DNA of 64,000 nt from JALORV01 sp963775635 (GCA_963775635.1 CAVZJO010000009.1:1-64000); one strand, 5' to 3'; positions 27,296 to 37,688 are shown, numbered from the stretch's first letter. Notes: generated by a model from the sequence alone, not told the origin. Numbers and translations: made by a program.

Positions 27296-29032
27296 TCAGG
27301 GTGCGCGGCGCACCCAGATGCGCAACGTTTCGTCGAAGCGCGCACGCCGCGTCACGTCGTACACCAGTTCCCACGCGCCGGGTGGCGGAGCATCGTCATC
27401 GCTGGCTCGTCGGCTGTCGCGTTGGAGCAGCACTCGACACAACCCAGCATCCGACGACCGCTCGAACCGGATGTGCCCGTGATACGCCAACATCGCCCGC
27501 GTCGAGGGAGGCACCGCCGCTGTCTGCACGCAACTGTCGCCTCCGACTCGCCGAACCTGCTCCGACACAACCTCCGCCAGCGACGCATACGACCGTGAGT
27601 AATCGACCGCGGGTGCCGCCAGGACGTAGGCTGCCAGTCCGACCAGCGCGAGTCCGGCCGCGGCGAGGAACGGTCCTTTCCACAGCATCGGCGGCCGCAC
27701 CCGCAGCCGCCAGATCACCACGGCGATCCATGCGACCGTCGCGATGACCGCCGCCACCACCGCGCCCCAGTGGATCTGCGGCTCGAATCCTGGTGCGAGC
27801 CGCTCGATCGAAGCTGCCATCTTCGGTGGAAAGCCAGAATGCCACGCCGCGTAGTAGAGCCAGAGTGCACTGAATGCGATGCTGAACAGCGCGACCGAAA
27901 ACCAGTCGATGGCGTCTTCGGCGGCGCGTTTCAGCGAAGAGACACCGAAAACTGCCAGGACCACCAGCGCAGGAACCGTGATCAGGAATTCGCGGTCGCC
28001 CGGTGCCGTCGACAGCAGCAGGGCAACCAGGCCCGCGGCCACCACCATCAGGGGCAGCGCAATGTGCGGCCGGCGCAGGAAATGGCGCCATGAATAGATC
28101 GTCCAGAATGCGAACGGCCACAGCGGCCAGGCATACCAGCCGACGTTGCGCAGTAACCAAGCGAGGTTCTCGGCGCGCGGCCAGCCGACGCTCGCGCGGT
28201 TCCACTGCCACCATTGCTCAAAGTAACGCTCGGCCTCGGGAGCATCGACCATCCGCGCTCCGATCGGCCAGATTGAGAAGATCAGCACGGCGAGTAGCGC
28301 GATCAGCATCGCCCGCTCGACACGCCGCGCACCATAAGCGGCGGTGAATCCGACGGCAGCGATCGCAAGAACGGCAGCCGGTAGCCAGCCACGCGACAGC
28401 GCGACCGCGCCGAGAGTGACGCCGGCCACGGCTGATCCGGCCCACGGATCGTCGAGCGAGTAGGCCAGCCCGAACAGCAGCACGCAGACGAGCGCGAGCA
28501 GCACGGGTTCGGCGCCACTCTCGTGTAGACGACCAAGCACGCCAAACGTTGCCGCCAGCAGCAGGACCGATACGTCGGCCAGCATGCGCCCATAGTCGCG
28601 CGGCGAGGCTTCGCCGCCGAACGCAAGCGCGACGGGTTGAGCCTCGTCGCGGCGCGCGAGACGATAGCTGGCGTACCACAGCGACCAGGTCGCGATCGCG
28701 AACCAGAACACCGTCACGAGCCGCGCTGCGGTGAAATCTCCAAGTGCCGGTCCCAGCAAGCGCAGGAAGAGCGCTCCGAGCCAGAACGGCAGCGGGCCTT
28801 CCTCCGGTATCGCTTCGCCCGCGATCGACGGCAGCCACCAGTCGATGGTCGAACCCGTCGCCATGCTCCAGGCGACCCCAAAACCGGCCGCATCGTCGGG
28901 TGTCCAAGGTTCGCGCCCGAAAAGGCCCGGCACGATGTAGATGGCCAGCAGCAGGAACAACAGTGCGCGCGACAGCTTGCCGGCCGCGGCCTCGGTCACG
29001 CGCGAAGGTGACAGGCGATGTTCGAAGCTCAT
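27296..29032 (-). CDS. ArnT-like membrane glycosyltransferase (GT39/83-like)
   Basis: The 578-residue protein has about twelve membrane segments with a short periplasmic loop GLFGREPWTPDDAAGFGVAWS after TM1. This is a form of the acidic D/E-rich catalytic loop of ArnT/PMT-type enzymes. Its C-terminal soluble domain (residues about 470-578) is periplasmic. The family moves a lipid-linked sugar onto an acceptor such as lipid A or a protein; neither is known here. It lies just upstream of the rpmE2 terminator on the same strand, as in several betaproteobacteria. Confidence 0.75.
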   Translation of the reverse strand: MSFEHRLSPSRVTEAAAGKLSRALLFLLLAIYIVPGLFGREPWTPDDAAGFGVAWSMATGSTIDWWLPSIAGEAIPEEGPLPFWLGALFLRLLGPALGDFTAARLVTVFWFAIATWSLWYASYRLARRDEAQPVALAFGGEASPRDYGRMLADVSVLLLAATFGVLGRLHESGAEPVLLALVCVLLFGLAYSLDDPWAGSAVAGVTLGAVALSRGWLPAAVLAIAAVGFTAAYGARRVERAMLIALLAVLIFSIWPIGARMVDAPEAERYFEQWWQWNRASVGWPRAENLAWLLRNVGWYAWPLWPFAFWTIYSWRHFLRRPHIALPLMVVAAGLVALLLSTAPGDREFLITVPALVVLAVFGVSSLKRAAEDAIDWFSVALFSIAFSALWLYYAAWHSGFPPKMAASIERLAPGFEPQIHWGAVVAAVIATVAWIAVVIWRLRVRPPMLWKGPFLAAAGLALVGLAAYVLAAPAVDYSRSYASLAEVVSEQVRRVGGDSCVQTAAVPPSTRAMLAYHGHIRFERSSDAGLCRVLLQRDSRRASDDDAPPPGAWELVYDVTRRARFDETLRIWVRRAP

Positions 29033-29095
29033 GCGGGTCCGAAGCTCATGCGGCGAAGCTCAGACGAAACGGCGCGCGCGCAATGGACGCGTCAA

Positions 29096-29120
29096 CAAAA
29101 AAGGCAGCCTCGGCTGCCTC
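29096..29120 (-). terminator. Rho-independent terminator after rpmE2
   Basis: On the minus strand, arms GGCAGCC and GGCTGCC (loop GA) are followed by six T. It lies 26 bases after the rpmE2 stop and separates rpmE2 from the downstream glycosyltransferase gene. Confidence 0.8.
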
Positions 29121-29145
29121 GTTTGTCACTCTCCCCAATGGCTAC

Positions 29146-29445
29146 CTACCTGCGACGCGCCTTGGCAGCGGTGGCCTGGGCTGCAGCCGCATTGACCGCC
29201 TCCGTCTTGGCAGCGAACTTCTGCCGGAACTTTTCCACGCGCCCGGTTTCGACGATACGGGTCTGTGCGCCCGTATAAAACGGATGCGACTCGGACGATG
29301 TGTCGAGCTTGTACAGCGGATAGGTCTTGCCTTCGAACTCGATCGTGTCGCGGGTCTGCAGCGTCGAACGGCAGATGAACTTGAAGTCGTTCTGCATGTC
29401 CTGGAAAACGACTTCACGGTATTCGGGGTGGATGCCGGATTTCAT
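29146..29445 (-). CDS. rpmE2: Ribosomal protein L31 type B
   Basis: A 99-residue protein beginning MKSGIHPEYREVVFQDM. Type B L31 has this start and lacks the Cys-rich zinc site of type A; only one Cys is present here. The core TYPLYKLDTSSESHPFYTG is diagnostic. The C-terminal Ala/Lys tail is longer than in many type B members. In species with both types, type B replaces zinc-bound L31 under zinc shortage; no type A copy is in this window. GAGGCA lies 3 bases upstream of the ATG. The frame is open further upstream. Confidence 0.9.
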   Translation of the reverse strand: MKSGIHPEYREVVFQDMQNDFKFICRSTLQTRDTIEFEGKTYPLYKLDTSSESHPFYTGAQTRIVETGRVEKFRQKFAAKTEAVNAAAAQATAAKARRR

Positions 29446-29595
29446 GAGTGCCTCGTTGTGGGCCGCCCGATCGAGGTGACTTTTGCGTCTGACTCGACCA
29501 CGGTCCCAGATTTTTTGGGAACCGCGCATTATCCGGAAAATCGGTACCGCGGGCAACCCGTTCAGGCTTCTAAGTCGTTGAAACCAAAAGGCCGA

Positions 29596-30858
29596 CTAGC
29601 CGCCCCGCCGCATCATGTCGAAGAACTCGGCGTTGCTCTTGGTGGCTTTCATCTTGTCGAGCAGGAATTCCATCGCCTCGATCTCGTCCATGCCGTAAAG
29701 CAGCTTTCGCAGGATCCAGACCTTCTGCAGGATGTCGGGCTTCAGCAGAAGTTCTTCCTTGCGGGTGCCCGAGCGGTTGACGTTCAGCGCCGGATAGACG
29801 CGCTTCTCTGCCAGCCGGCGCTCCATGTGGATTTCCATGTTGCCGGTGCCCTTGAACTCCTCGTAAATGACGTCGTCCATGCGCGATCCGGTGTCGATCA
29901 GCGCAGTCGCGATGATCGTCAGTGAGCCGCCTTCCTCGATGTTGCGTGCCGCGCCGAAGAAGCGCTTCGGCCGTTGCAGCGCGTTGGCGTCGACACCGCC
30001 GGTCAGCACCTTGCCCGAGGCCGGCACCACCGTGTTGTAGGCGCGTGCGAGGCGCGTGATCGAGTCGAGCAGGATCACGACATCTTTCTTGCTTTCTGCG
30101 AGCCGCTTGGCCTTTTCGATCACCATCTCCGCGACCTGCACGTGGCGCGTGGCCGGCTCGTCGAACGTGGAGGCGACGACCTCGCCGCGTACCGAGCGCT
30201 GCATCTCGGTCACTTCCTCCGGGCGCTCGTCGATCAGCAACACGATCAGCACGACGTCGGGATGGTTGGCGGCAATGGCGTGCGCGATATGCTGCATCAG
30301 CACGGTCTTGCCGCTCTTCGGGCTCGATACCAACAGGCCGCGCTGGCCCTTGCCGATCGGCGCAACGATGTCGATCAGGCGGCCGGTGATGTTCTCGTCG
30401 CCCCGCATGTCGCGCTCGAGGCTCAGCGGCTGGTTGGGAAACAGCGGCGTCAGGTTCTCGAACAGGATGCGGTGCTTGGTCGCCTCGGGCGCGACGCCGT
30501 TGACCTTGTCGACCTTGACCAGCGCGAAGTAGCGCTCGCCGTCCTTCGGCGTGCGCACCTCGCCTTCGATCGAGTCGCCGGTGTGCAGGTTGAAGCGTCG
30601 GATTTGCGAGGGTGAGATGTAGATGTCGTCGGTACTGGCGAGGTACGACGTTTCCGGCGAGCGCAGGAAGCCGAAGCCGTCGGGCAGCACTTCGAGCGTG
30701 CCGTCGCCAAAGATCTGCTCGCCGCCCTTAGCGCGCTTCTTCAGGATCGCGAACATCAACTCCTGCTTGCGCATCCGGTTGGCATTGTCGATCTCGAGGC
30801 CGGTGGCCATTTCGAGCAGTTGCGATACGTGTTGGGCTTTGAGTTCTGAGAGGTGCAT
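29596..30858 (-). CDS. rho: Transcription termination factor Rho
   Basis: The 420-residue protein is full length. The N-terminal RNA-binding domain has MHLSELKAQHVSQLLEMA, then DGFGFLRSPETSY. The ATPase domain has Walker A SSPKSGKT (residues about 178-185), then LLIDERPEEVTEM (catalytic Glu) and DSITRLARAYN. It forms the hexameric RNA helicase that ends transcription of untranslated transcripts. Position between trxA and rpmE2 is conserved in many betaproteobacteria. Confidence 0.97.
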   Translation of the reverse strand: MHLSELKAQHVSQLLEMATGLEIDNANRMRKQELMFAILKKRAKGGEQIFGDGTLEVLPDGFGFLRSPETSYLASTDDIYISPSQIRRFNLHTGDSIEGEVRTPKDGERYFALVKVDKVNGVAPEATKHRILFENLTPLFPNQPLSLERDMRGDENITGRLIDIVAPIGKGQRGLLVSSPKSGKTVLMQHIAHAIAANHPDVVLIVLLIDERPEEVTEMQRSVRGEVVASTFDEPATRHVQVAEMVIEKAKRLAESKKDVVILLDSITRLARAYNTVVPASGKVLTGGVDANALQRPKRFFGAARNIEEGGSLTIIATALIDTGSRMDDVIYEEFKGTGNMEIHMERRLAEKRVYPALNVNRSGTRKEELLLKPDILQKVWILRKLLYGMDEIEAMEFLLDKMKATKSNAEFFDMMRRGG

Positions 30859-30919
30859 GAGGACTACCGGAGGAGTTGTGGGGCGCCCATAGACTGTTTC
30901 GGGCGCCCGCGGGGCGGGC

Positions 30920-30939
30920 GGGCCGGCGAGCGCCGGCCC
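30920..30939. other. Perfect 9-bp hairpin between trxA and rho
   Basis: Arms GGGCCGGCG and CGCCGGCCC flank a 2-base AG, which is too tight a loop unless the inner pair opens. No T-run follows on either strand. It lies 10 bases past the trxA stop (minus strand), so it could slow transcription or stabilise the trxA message end. Confidence 0.3.
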
Positions 30940-30948
30940 GGGTAACGA

Positions 30949-31272
30949 TCAAAGGTTGCTGTCGATGAAAGCGGTCAGTTGAGACTTGGACAATGCGCCG
31001 ACCTTGGTACCGACGACGGCGCCGTTCTTAAACAGCATCAGCGTGGGAATGCCGCGGATGCCATATTTCGCCGGGGTCGACTGGTTCTCGTCGACGTTGA
31101 GCTTGGCCACCGCGATCTTCCCACCGTATTCCTTGGAGACTTCATCCAGGATGGGCGCGATCATCTTGCAGGGTCCGCACCATTCGGCCCAGTAGTCGAC
31201 CAGGACCGGCGTGTCCGACTTGATCACATCCTGCTCGAAGCTGGAGTCACTGACGTATTTGATATCGCTCAT
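30949..31272 (-). CDS. trxA: Thioredoxin
   Basis: The 107-residue protein has the classical single domain: VLVDYWAEWCGPCKMIAPIL with the redox pair Cys32-Cys35 and the following Lys. PAKYGIRGIPTLMLFKNG contains the cis-Pro. It reduces disulfides in ribonucleotide reductase, methionine sulfoxide reductases and others in the cytosol. It sits upstream of rho on the minus strand and is divergent from addB. The site AAGGATC is 4 bases before the ATG. Confidence 0.97.
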   Translation of the reverse strand: MSDIKYVSDSSFEQDVIKSDTPVLVDYWAEWCGPCKMIAPILDEVSKEYGGKIAVAKLNVDENQSTPAKYGIRGIPTLMLFKNGAVVGTKVGALSKSQLTAFIDSNL

Positions 31273-31473
31273 TTAGATCCTTCTGGCGCCGGATGCCGCG
31301 CGCAATCACAAGGAAGAGAAACTGGGGACGGTCGGGCCGGGGCACAACCCCCGATCACGGGGCGGCAGGCTTGAGTAGACGAATGGTAACACCCTACAGC
31401 GCCGTTGCGTGATCCTGATTTCAGCCGGTCGCCCGGGTTATTGCCATTGGCACAGGATTTCTACAATGGCGGC

Positions 31474-34255
31474 ATGACATTCGAACGGCTGGAAATCGGG
31501 GCAGACCTTGGGTTCTGGCCATCGGCAGCAAGCGCTGTGCATGAGTTCGCGCGGCAGCAAGGCGCTCCGGCGCTGCAATTTCAATCCGTCACTTGGCTGG
31601 TGCAGGCCGGAGCCCACGCGGGCCTTGCGCGGCAGGCGCTGCGGGCTGTGGTCGGACCGCGAGCATTCATTCCGCCGCGGATCGTTCCACTACCGGCTTG
31701 GCTCGAAGCGCCAGCAGCTCCGGGCACCGCGGCACAGGCCGAAATCTTCGCGGCGCTCCGTGACAACGCCTGGGTGCGCGATACGTTCGGCGAACGCCCC
31801 GGCACGCTGTGGGCGCTGGCGCGCGACATCGTGCACCTGTGCGATGAGCTCACCTGGTCGGCGGCCGGCAGTCCCGACGCGTTCGAAGGACAACTCCGTG
31901 CGAGCCTGGCCAGGCATTTTCGGCGTCGCGCGGCGCGTGCGTTGAACGAGTCTTCGCAGTTGGTCCTGCAACTGTGGCGCGCGCGTCGTTCAGCAGACGA
32001 CGGGGCGGCGCAGGCATTGCGGATACTCGCCGCGCGCGCGGCCGCTGCTACAGCGCCGCTCGCCTATGTCAGCGCGGCGTTCGTCACGTCATCCGGCCGC
32101 GGGACCATGCAGCGATGGGAAGAAGCGTTCCTCGCCAGCTATGCGCAGTGCGCGCCAGTGCTGCACATCGTGCCGGTTATCGATGGTCCTGTGGCACGAC
32201 GGCCGCTGCTGGCTGCCGCCTGGCCCGAACTCACCGGGCGCGATGACAACACGCCGATTGCGGCGCGCGCCGACGCAGTTCGCGCATCGAGTGAACTGCC
32301 GTCACTTCCACTTTCGGTCATCGCCGTGACGACGCTGGAGGAGGAGGCGACCGCGGTGGCGCGGCAGGTCCTCGACTGGCGCATCCAGGGCGTCGGATCG
32401 ATCGGCGTGGTCGCGCTCGATCGACTGACCGCCCGCCGCGTTCGAGCGTTGCTCGAGCGAGCCGACGTCAACGTGCGCGACGAGACCGGATGGAAGCTCT
32501 CGACCACCAGCGTGGCGGCGGCCGTGATGCGCTGGTTCGACCTGGTGATCGACGATCTGTACTGGCGCGACCTGCTCGATTGGCTGAAGTCGCCATTCAC
32601 GCTCGCCCAGCGGCCAGACAAGGACGCCGAAGTCCTCGTGATTGAGCGTCGGCTACGGCGAGCGGGTGTTGTGCAGGGAGCGCGCGCCCTGCGGCGGATC
32701 CTGGCGGAAGAGGCAAGCGGACTGCCGGACGATCACATCGCCGGCGCGCGCGCGGTGCTTGCGCTGATCGAGGAGCAGGCCGAGCGCACGCGCCGCGCGG
32801 GGCCGACACTCGCCGCTCACGCGCGCGCGCTGCAAGGTGTGCTGGAAGCACTCGGCATGCGCGCGGCGCTGGCGGCGGACCGGGTGGGGGCCGCCGTGCT
32901 CGGCGAAGTCGCGGCGCTTGCCGAAGAACTGGCGGGTCTCGCGGGGCGGGCCACGTTGGCTGACTTCCACGCGCTGCTCGCGTCGCGGTTCGAGGAGACG
33001 GCGTTCGTCGACACCGCCGTGGATTCGCCGGTGACGATGGTCTCGCTCGCCGCCACGGCACTGCGGCCCTTCGACGCGGCGCTGCTGGTCGGCGCCAGTG
33101 CCGAGCACCTGCCCAGCAAGCCCGCCGATCTGCTGTTCATGTCATCGGCGGTGCGCACGGAGCTGGGACTTGAAGGCCCCGGCGAAGCGATCCGCGCGCA
33201 GACGGCGGCACTCGCTGGTCTGATCTCTTCGACGCCGCGTGTGGTTGCTACCTGGCGCACGCAGCGCGGCGATGAGCCCATTGCGCTTTCGCCGCTGCTG
33301 GAGCGCCTTGAGTTTGTGGTGCGCCGGGCCCACGGCGTGGAACTCGTCGTCCCGTATGCGAGTACCTCATGGGCAGTGGCGGCGCGCGGTGTCGAGCGAC
33401 CGGCACCCAGTGCGCCCGGCCTGCTGCCGTTGCGTGTGTCGGCGAGTCACGCCCAAAGCCTGGTGACGTGCGCCTACCAGTTCTACGCGCGGCGCATGCT
33501 CGGCCTCGCCGAACTGGAAGATGTCATCGAACTGCCGGAGAAGCGCGAATTCGGCGAGGTGCTGCACGAGGTCCTGCGGAGGTTTCACCTCGAATGGGGT
33601 GCAGTCGACTTCAGTACAGTCGACCCCGAGCGACTGCGGAACAGCCTGGCAGAGCACGGACGCGCAGTCTTCGGACCGCAGGTCGAACGTGCCCCCGGAT
33701 TGCTCGCGTTCCATCGTCGTTTCGAGCGCCTGATCGATGGCTATGTCGGGTGGACGTGCGCGCGTGCCGCCGACGGATGGCGATGGGAGGCAAGCGAAGA
33801 GCCGTTGGCGCAATCTCTGCAACTCGCCGAAGGGCACGAGGCAGAACTGGTCGGTCGCGTCGACCGGATCGACCGGCACGCCGACGGTCGCCTGGCGGTG
33901 CTCGACTACAAGGCGCGTGCGGTCGACCCGCTGAGGCGTGCGCTGCGCGATGCAGGCGAAGACGTGCAGTTGCCGTTCTATGGGATGCTGCTCGCGCACC
34001 GCGCCGAGAATACGAACGGGATCAGCGCGTCCTACGTCAGTTTCGACCGTCCGACGCAGGACCGCAGCGGTGTGCAGCCGATCACGCCGCCGCAGAAATT
34101 CGAGCCGCTCGATGCGCCAGGTGGGCGAGCGTCTCCGGGTTGACCTCGGCCGCATCGCATCCGGCGCGCCGCTTCCGGCCATAGGCATCGAGTCGGCATG
34201 CGAGTTCTGCGAGATGCGCGGCTTGTGCCGGCGCGACCACTGGCGGCAGCCATGA
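31474..34255 (+). CDS. addB: AddB-like nuclease/inactive helicase subunit, frame broken near 34115
   Basis: From the ATG at 31474 the frame is open to a TGA at 34141-34143. It contains a helicase-like N-terminal part and, near the end, a PD-(D/E)XK nuclease core (LVGRVDRIDRHADGRLAVLDYK). AddB-type proteins continue with an end that carries a CxxC...C iron-sulfur site. That end is present one base out of frame: RQVGERLRVDLGRIASG, then ESACEFCEMRGLCRRDHW, ending at 34255 and overlapping the addA start by 4 bases. So one extra base (or two missing) near 34115 separates three of the four expected cluster cysteines (the fourth is in LVTCAYQFY) from the main frame. A base-call error, mutation or programmed shift could explain this. 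Partner is AddA. Confidence 0.8.
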
Positions 34256-37200
34256 GCGACTACCTGGCCGACGACTGCCCGATCGACGAAGCGGAATTCA
34301 CGCGGCGGGCCTGCGATCCGCACGCCAGCGTCGTGGTCGAAGCTTGCGCCGGCAGTGGCAAGACCTGGTTGCTGGTGAGCCGCATCGTGCGGCTGCTTCT
34401 CGCCGGCAGCGCGCCGGGCGAGATCCTGGCGATCACGTTTACCCGTCGTGCAGCGCAGGAAATGCGCACACGCCTGCTGCGCGACCTGCAGGAGCTGGCC
34501 GCTGCCGATGATGCGACGATTGTGGCCGTGCTTGTCAAGCGCGGCATGAGTGAGACCGCCGCGCGGGCCGCAACCGGCGCCGCCCGCGGACTCTACGAGC
34601 GCGTGGTCACCGCCAGCGCGCCGATCACCATCGAGACCTTTCACGGCTGGTTCTGGCAGTTGATCGCGCGCGCACCGCTCGGTGCCGGCGTTCCGTTCGC
34701 GCCGCTACTGCTCGAATCGTCCGATCGGTTGCGGATGGATGCGTGGCTGCATTTCAGCGCAGCGCTGCTGCAGCCGTCGCGTCGCGCGGAGCGCGAGGCG
34801 TGGGAAGCGCTGATCGACGAACTCGGCGACGTGCCCGCCAGGAATCTGCTGCTGCAAATGCTCGAGCGGCGTGCCGAATGGTGGAGCTTCGCTGACGGCG
34901 ACGAAGGCCGTGCGATCGAACGCGCGCTCGCGCCGCTGCGCGCGTCGGTCCCGGCCGATCCTTGCTTTCGGCTGCGCGACGAGGAGTTCTCGCAGCATCT
35001 CAAGATCTTGATCGAGCTGTGGCGATCGGTGCAAGGGCTGGCGACGACCGAGCAGGCCATTAGTCGGGCGGAGGCGTGGCTGTGCGCCAGGAAGGAGTCC
35101 GCGCGGGATTTCTACGAGGCCTGTCAGCTGCTGCTGACCAAGGAGATGACGCCGATCGTCCAGCTCACTCCGCAGCGAATGGCCGGCCGGCTCCAGCGGG
35201 CTGAGGATGTGCAGCGCTATGCCGAGGCGCATTCGCGTGCGGTGGAGCTGCTTGAGCAGGTGCGCGCGGCGCGGCGAACCTGGCGCGCGTTGCAAATCAA
35301 CAAGGCGGGCCTCGCCTGTGGCTGTCTGCTGATCGCGACGTATCAGCGGCTCAAGGTCGAGCAACGGGCAGTCGATTTCACCGATCTCGAGTGGCATGCG
35401 CATCGACTGCTGTCCGACGAGGATCACGCGGCTTACATGCAGGCCCGCCTCGACGCGCGCTACCGGCATATCCTGCTCGACGAGTTCCAGGACACCAATC
35501 CATTGCAGTGGCAGGTACTGCAGTCGTGGCTGGCCGCTTACGAGCCTCCCGATCCGGAAGCGCCGCAGCAGACGGGCGACGGGCGGCCGACCGTCTTCGT
35601 TGTCGGTGATCCGAAGCAGTCAATCTACCGCTTCCGCCGTGCCGATCCGCGCATCTTCGAAGCGGCGGCGGCGATGCTCTCGCGCCAGTACCGGGCCGCG
35701 CACTTGCGAACGAACGTCACTCGGCGCAACGCAGTGGTCGTCACCGAAGCATTGAATCGGAGCATGGATGCCGGCAATCCGCTCTTTCAGGCGCAGAGCA
35801 CACGGGCGCCCGCCGCAGGCGCATTCGTGCTGCTGCCCCTCGCAGTCGCATCGCCGGCGGCCACGGTGATGGCCGCTGACGGCGTGCTGCGCGACGTACT
35901 GATCACGCCGCGTGCCGAACCGGATCGCGACGTGCACTATCGGGAAGGCTGCGCGCTGGCCGACGAAGTGGAACGCTGGGTTCAGTGTGCGTCAGTCGAC
36001 ACGCCCGAAGGCTCGCGCCCGGCGCAGTGGTCGGACGTGCTGTTGCTGGTGCGGCGGCGCGACCACCTGCGCGATTACGAGCGCGCACTGCGCGATGCCG
36101 GCGTGCCTTTCATCAGCGACCGTCGCGGCGGACTGCTGTCGACGCTGGAGGCCGACGATCTGGCGGCGCTGTTGGCGTTCCTGAGTGCGCCGCACTCGGA
36201 CCTGAAGCTGGCGCAGGCGCTGCGCTCGCCGATATTCGGCTGCAGCGACCTCGATCTGATCCAGCTCGCCGGCGCGCCGAGCGCGCCGTGGTGGATCCGG
36301 CTGCAGGCGCTGGAACCGCTGTCGGCTGCGCTCGATGAGGCGCGCACGAAGCTGCGCCGCTGGATCGGTTTGGCCGGTGTGCTGCCGGTGCATGATCTGC
36401 TCGACCGCATCTACTTCGAAGGCGATATACGACGACGCTATGCGGCCGTTGTACCGGCCACGATGCACGCCCAGGTACAGGCCAATCTCGATGCGTTCAT
36501 CGAACTGGCGCTGACTCTCGACAGCGGCCGTTATCCGAGTCTGCCGCGATTCATCGATGAGCTGGCGGCGATGATCCGCTACCCCGGTGATGACGCGCCC
36601 AACGAGGGCCTGGCCGTCGGCGGCGACGCCGTCCGGGTGATGACCATTCACGGGGCGAAAGGCCTGGAGGCCGAGATCGTCGCGCTGGCCGATGCTCATG
36701 CGCGTCCGGCGCCCGAAGCCGAAAGCGTGCTGGTCGCCTGGCCGCCGGGCGCCGCGGCGCCGGAACACGTTTCACTCGTCGCGCGCGGCGAGGAGGCGAG
36801 GGATGAAGCGCGCCGCTGCTGGTTCGACGAGGATGACGCACAACGATTGCAGGAGGACTGGAATCTGCTGTACGTGGCCGCGACGCGCGCGCGCCAGGTC
36901 CTGATCGTTTCGGGCTGCCAGCCTGTGAAGGGCACGCTCGACGACAGCTGGTACCTGCGCCTGCAACGCGCGCGTGATCTGGCACTGCCCGCGACGCCGG
37001 CAACGAACCGGCCGCGAGTCACCGTAGTGCGTCATGTTCGTGACTTCCTGCCGGAGCGTCATGGCGTCGGTGGCCGCATCGAGCGGCCTATCGACTCGGA
37101 ATCCATGCGGCTGGGGCGCGCGTGGCACGCAATGCTGGAAGGCAACGAGTTCGCGTTGGCCGGCGCGGTGGCCTACGGGTTGACCCCGGAGCAGTGGCAG

Positions 37201-37500
37201 CAGGCGACGGCGGCGGCGCGGCTCGTGCGGTCGCGCCTTCCGCATTTCTTTACGACCGGCACTGCGGAGCTCGACCTCGTGGCTGAGGACGGAACACTGC
37301 TGCGGGTCGACCGGCTGGTCGAGCTCGACGACGCGCTGTGGATCCTGGACTTCAAATGGCGAGTGAGCGCAACCGAACGACCGCAGTACGAAGCGCAGGT
37401 CAGGAACTATGCGCAGGTGCTGCGTGCGGTGCGTAGCGATAAGCCGGTCCGGCTGGCGCTCGTGACTGCCGACGGTGCGGTGTCCGAAGTTGCCGGCTGA
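34252..37500 (+). CDS. addA: AddA-like UvrD-family helicase-nuclease
   Basis: The 1082-residue protein is a superfamily 1 helicase with Walker A ACAGSGKT (residues 31-38), motif II ILLDEFQDTNPLQW, and motif III VFVVGDPKQSIYRFRRAD. A C-terminal PD-(D/E)XK nuclease domain (VDRLVELDDALWILDFKW) completes the AddA layout. AddA with AddB resects double-strand breaks and loads RecA, replacing RecBCD. The ATG at 34252 overlaps the extended addB end (ATGA). An in-frame upstream GTG/ATG could lengthen it by 18 residues but lies inside addB. Product is intact, unlike its partner. Confidence 0.9.
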   Translation: MSDYLADDCPIDEAEFTRRACDPHASVVVEACAGSGKTWLLVSRIVRLLLAGSAPGEILAITFTRRAAQEMRTRLLRDLQELAAADDATIVAVLVKRGMSETAARAATGAARGLYERVVTASAPITIETFHGWFWQLIARAPLGAGVPFAPLLLESSDRLRMDAWLHFSAALLQPSRRAEREAWEALIDELGDVPARNLLLQMLERRAEWWSFADGDEGRAIERALAPLRASVPADPCFRLRDEEFSQHLKILIELWRSVQGLATTEQAISRAEAWLCARKESARDFYEACQLLLTKEMTPIVQLTPQRMAGRLQRAEDVQRYAEAHSRAVELLEQVRAARRTWRALQINKAGLACGCLLIATYQRLKVEQRAVDFTDLEWHAHRLLSDEDHAAYMQARLDARYRHILLDEFQDTNPLQWQVLQSWLAAYEPPDPEAPQQTGDGRPTVFVVGDPKQSIYRFRRADPRIFEAAAAMLSRQYRAAHLRTNVTRRNAVVVTEALNRSMDAGNPLFQAQSTRAPAAGAFVLLPLAVASPAATVMAADGVLRDVLITPRAEPDRDVHYREGCALADEVERWVQCASVDTPEGSRPAQWSDVLLLVRRRDHLRDYERALRDAGVPFISDRRGGLLSTLEADDLAALLAFLSAPHSDLKLAQALRSPIFGCSDLDLIQLAGAPSAPWWIRLQALEPLSAALDEARTKLRRWIGLAGVLPVHDLLDRIYFEGDIRRRYAAVVPATMHAQVQANLDAFIELALTLDSGRYPSLPRFIDELAAMIRYPGDDAPNEGLAVGGDAVRVMTIHGAKGLEAEIVALADAHARPAPEAESVLVAWPPGAAAPEHVSLVARGEEARDEARRCWFDEDDAQRLQEDWNLLYVAATRARQVLIVSGCQPVKGTLDDSWYLRLQRARDLALPATPATNRPRVTVVRHVRDFLPERHGVGGRIERPIDSESMRLGRAWHAMLEGNEFALAGAVAYGLTPEQWQQATAAARLVRSRLPHFFTTGTAELDLVAEDGTLLRVDRLVELDDALWILDFKWRVSATERPQYEAQVRNYAQVLRAVRSDKPVRLALVTADGAVSEVAG

Positions 37501-37529
37501 CCCAGGCTGCAGTGCCGGGTCTCGACTGA

Positions 37530-37535
37530 TACCAT
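37530..37535 (+). promoter_or_regulatory. Possible -10 element for the SRP RNA gene
   Basis: TACCAT lies about 7 bases before the expected first base of the SRP RNA. I could not identify a good -35 box at 16-18 bases, so this is tentative. Confidence 0.3.
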
Positions 37536-37540
37536 TGCCG

Positions 37541-37640
37541 GCGGCGGGCCCCCTCGCATGATGGTGCCGTGAATCTGGTCAGGTCGGGAACGAAGCAGCC
37601 ACAGCGGATTCCCATCAGTGCCGAGGACAAGGCTCGCCTT
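37541..37640 (+). ncRNA. ffs: Signal recognition particle RNA, small (4.5S) type
   Basis: The conserved apical part of bacterial SRP RNA is plain: GGTCAGGTCGGGAACGAAGC (37577-37596) followed by AGCC, with the GGAA tetraloop and asymmetric loop that bind Ffh. Outer stem pairing supports the ends: CGGGCC near 37545 with GGCTCG at 37631-37636, and CCTCGCA with TGCCGAGG. The RNA binds Ffh and targets inner-membrane proteins for cotranslational insertion. It precedes dnaX, as in many proteobacteria, with a GNAT gene in between. Ends are approximate by a few bases. Confidence 0.85.
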
Positions 37641-37666
37641 TCCGCCCACGGGGCGGAAAGGCGAGC
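37632..37666 (+). repeat. Perfect 16-bp inverted repeat overlapping the SRP RNA 3' end
   Basis: Arms GCTCGCCTTTCCGCCC (37632-37647) and GGGCGGAAAGGCGAGC (37651-37666) surround an ACG loop. The left arm begins within the outer stem of the SRP RNA, so the two folds exclude each other. No T-run follows. It may act as a processing or termination hairpin. Confidence 0.6.
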
Positions 37667-37688
37667 ACAGGCTCGCTGAATGAAGATG

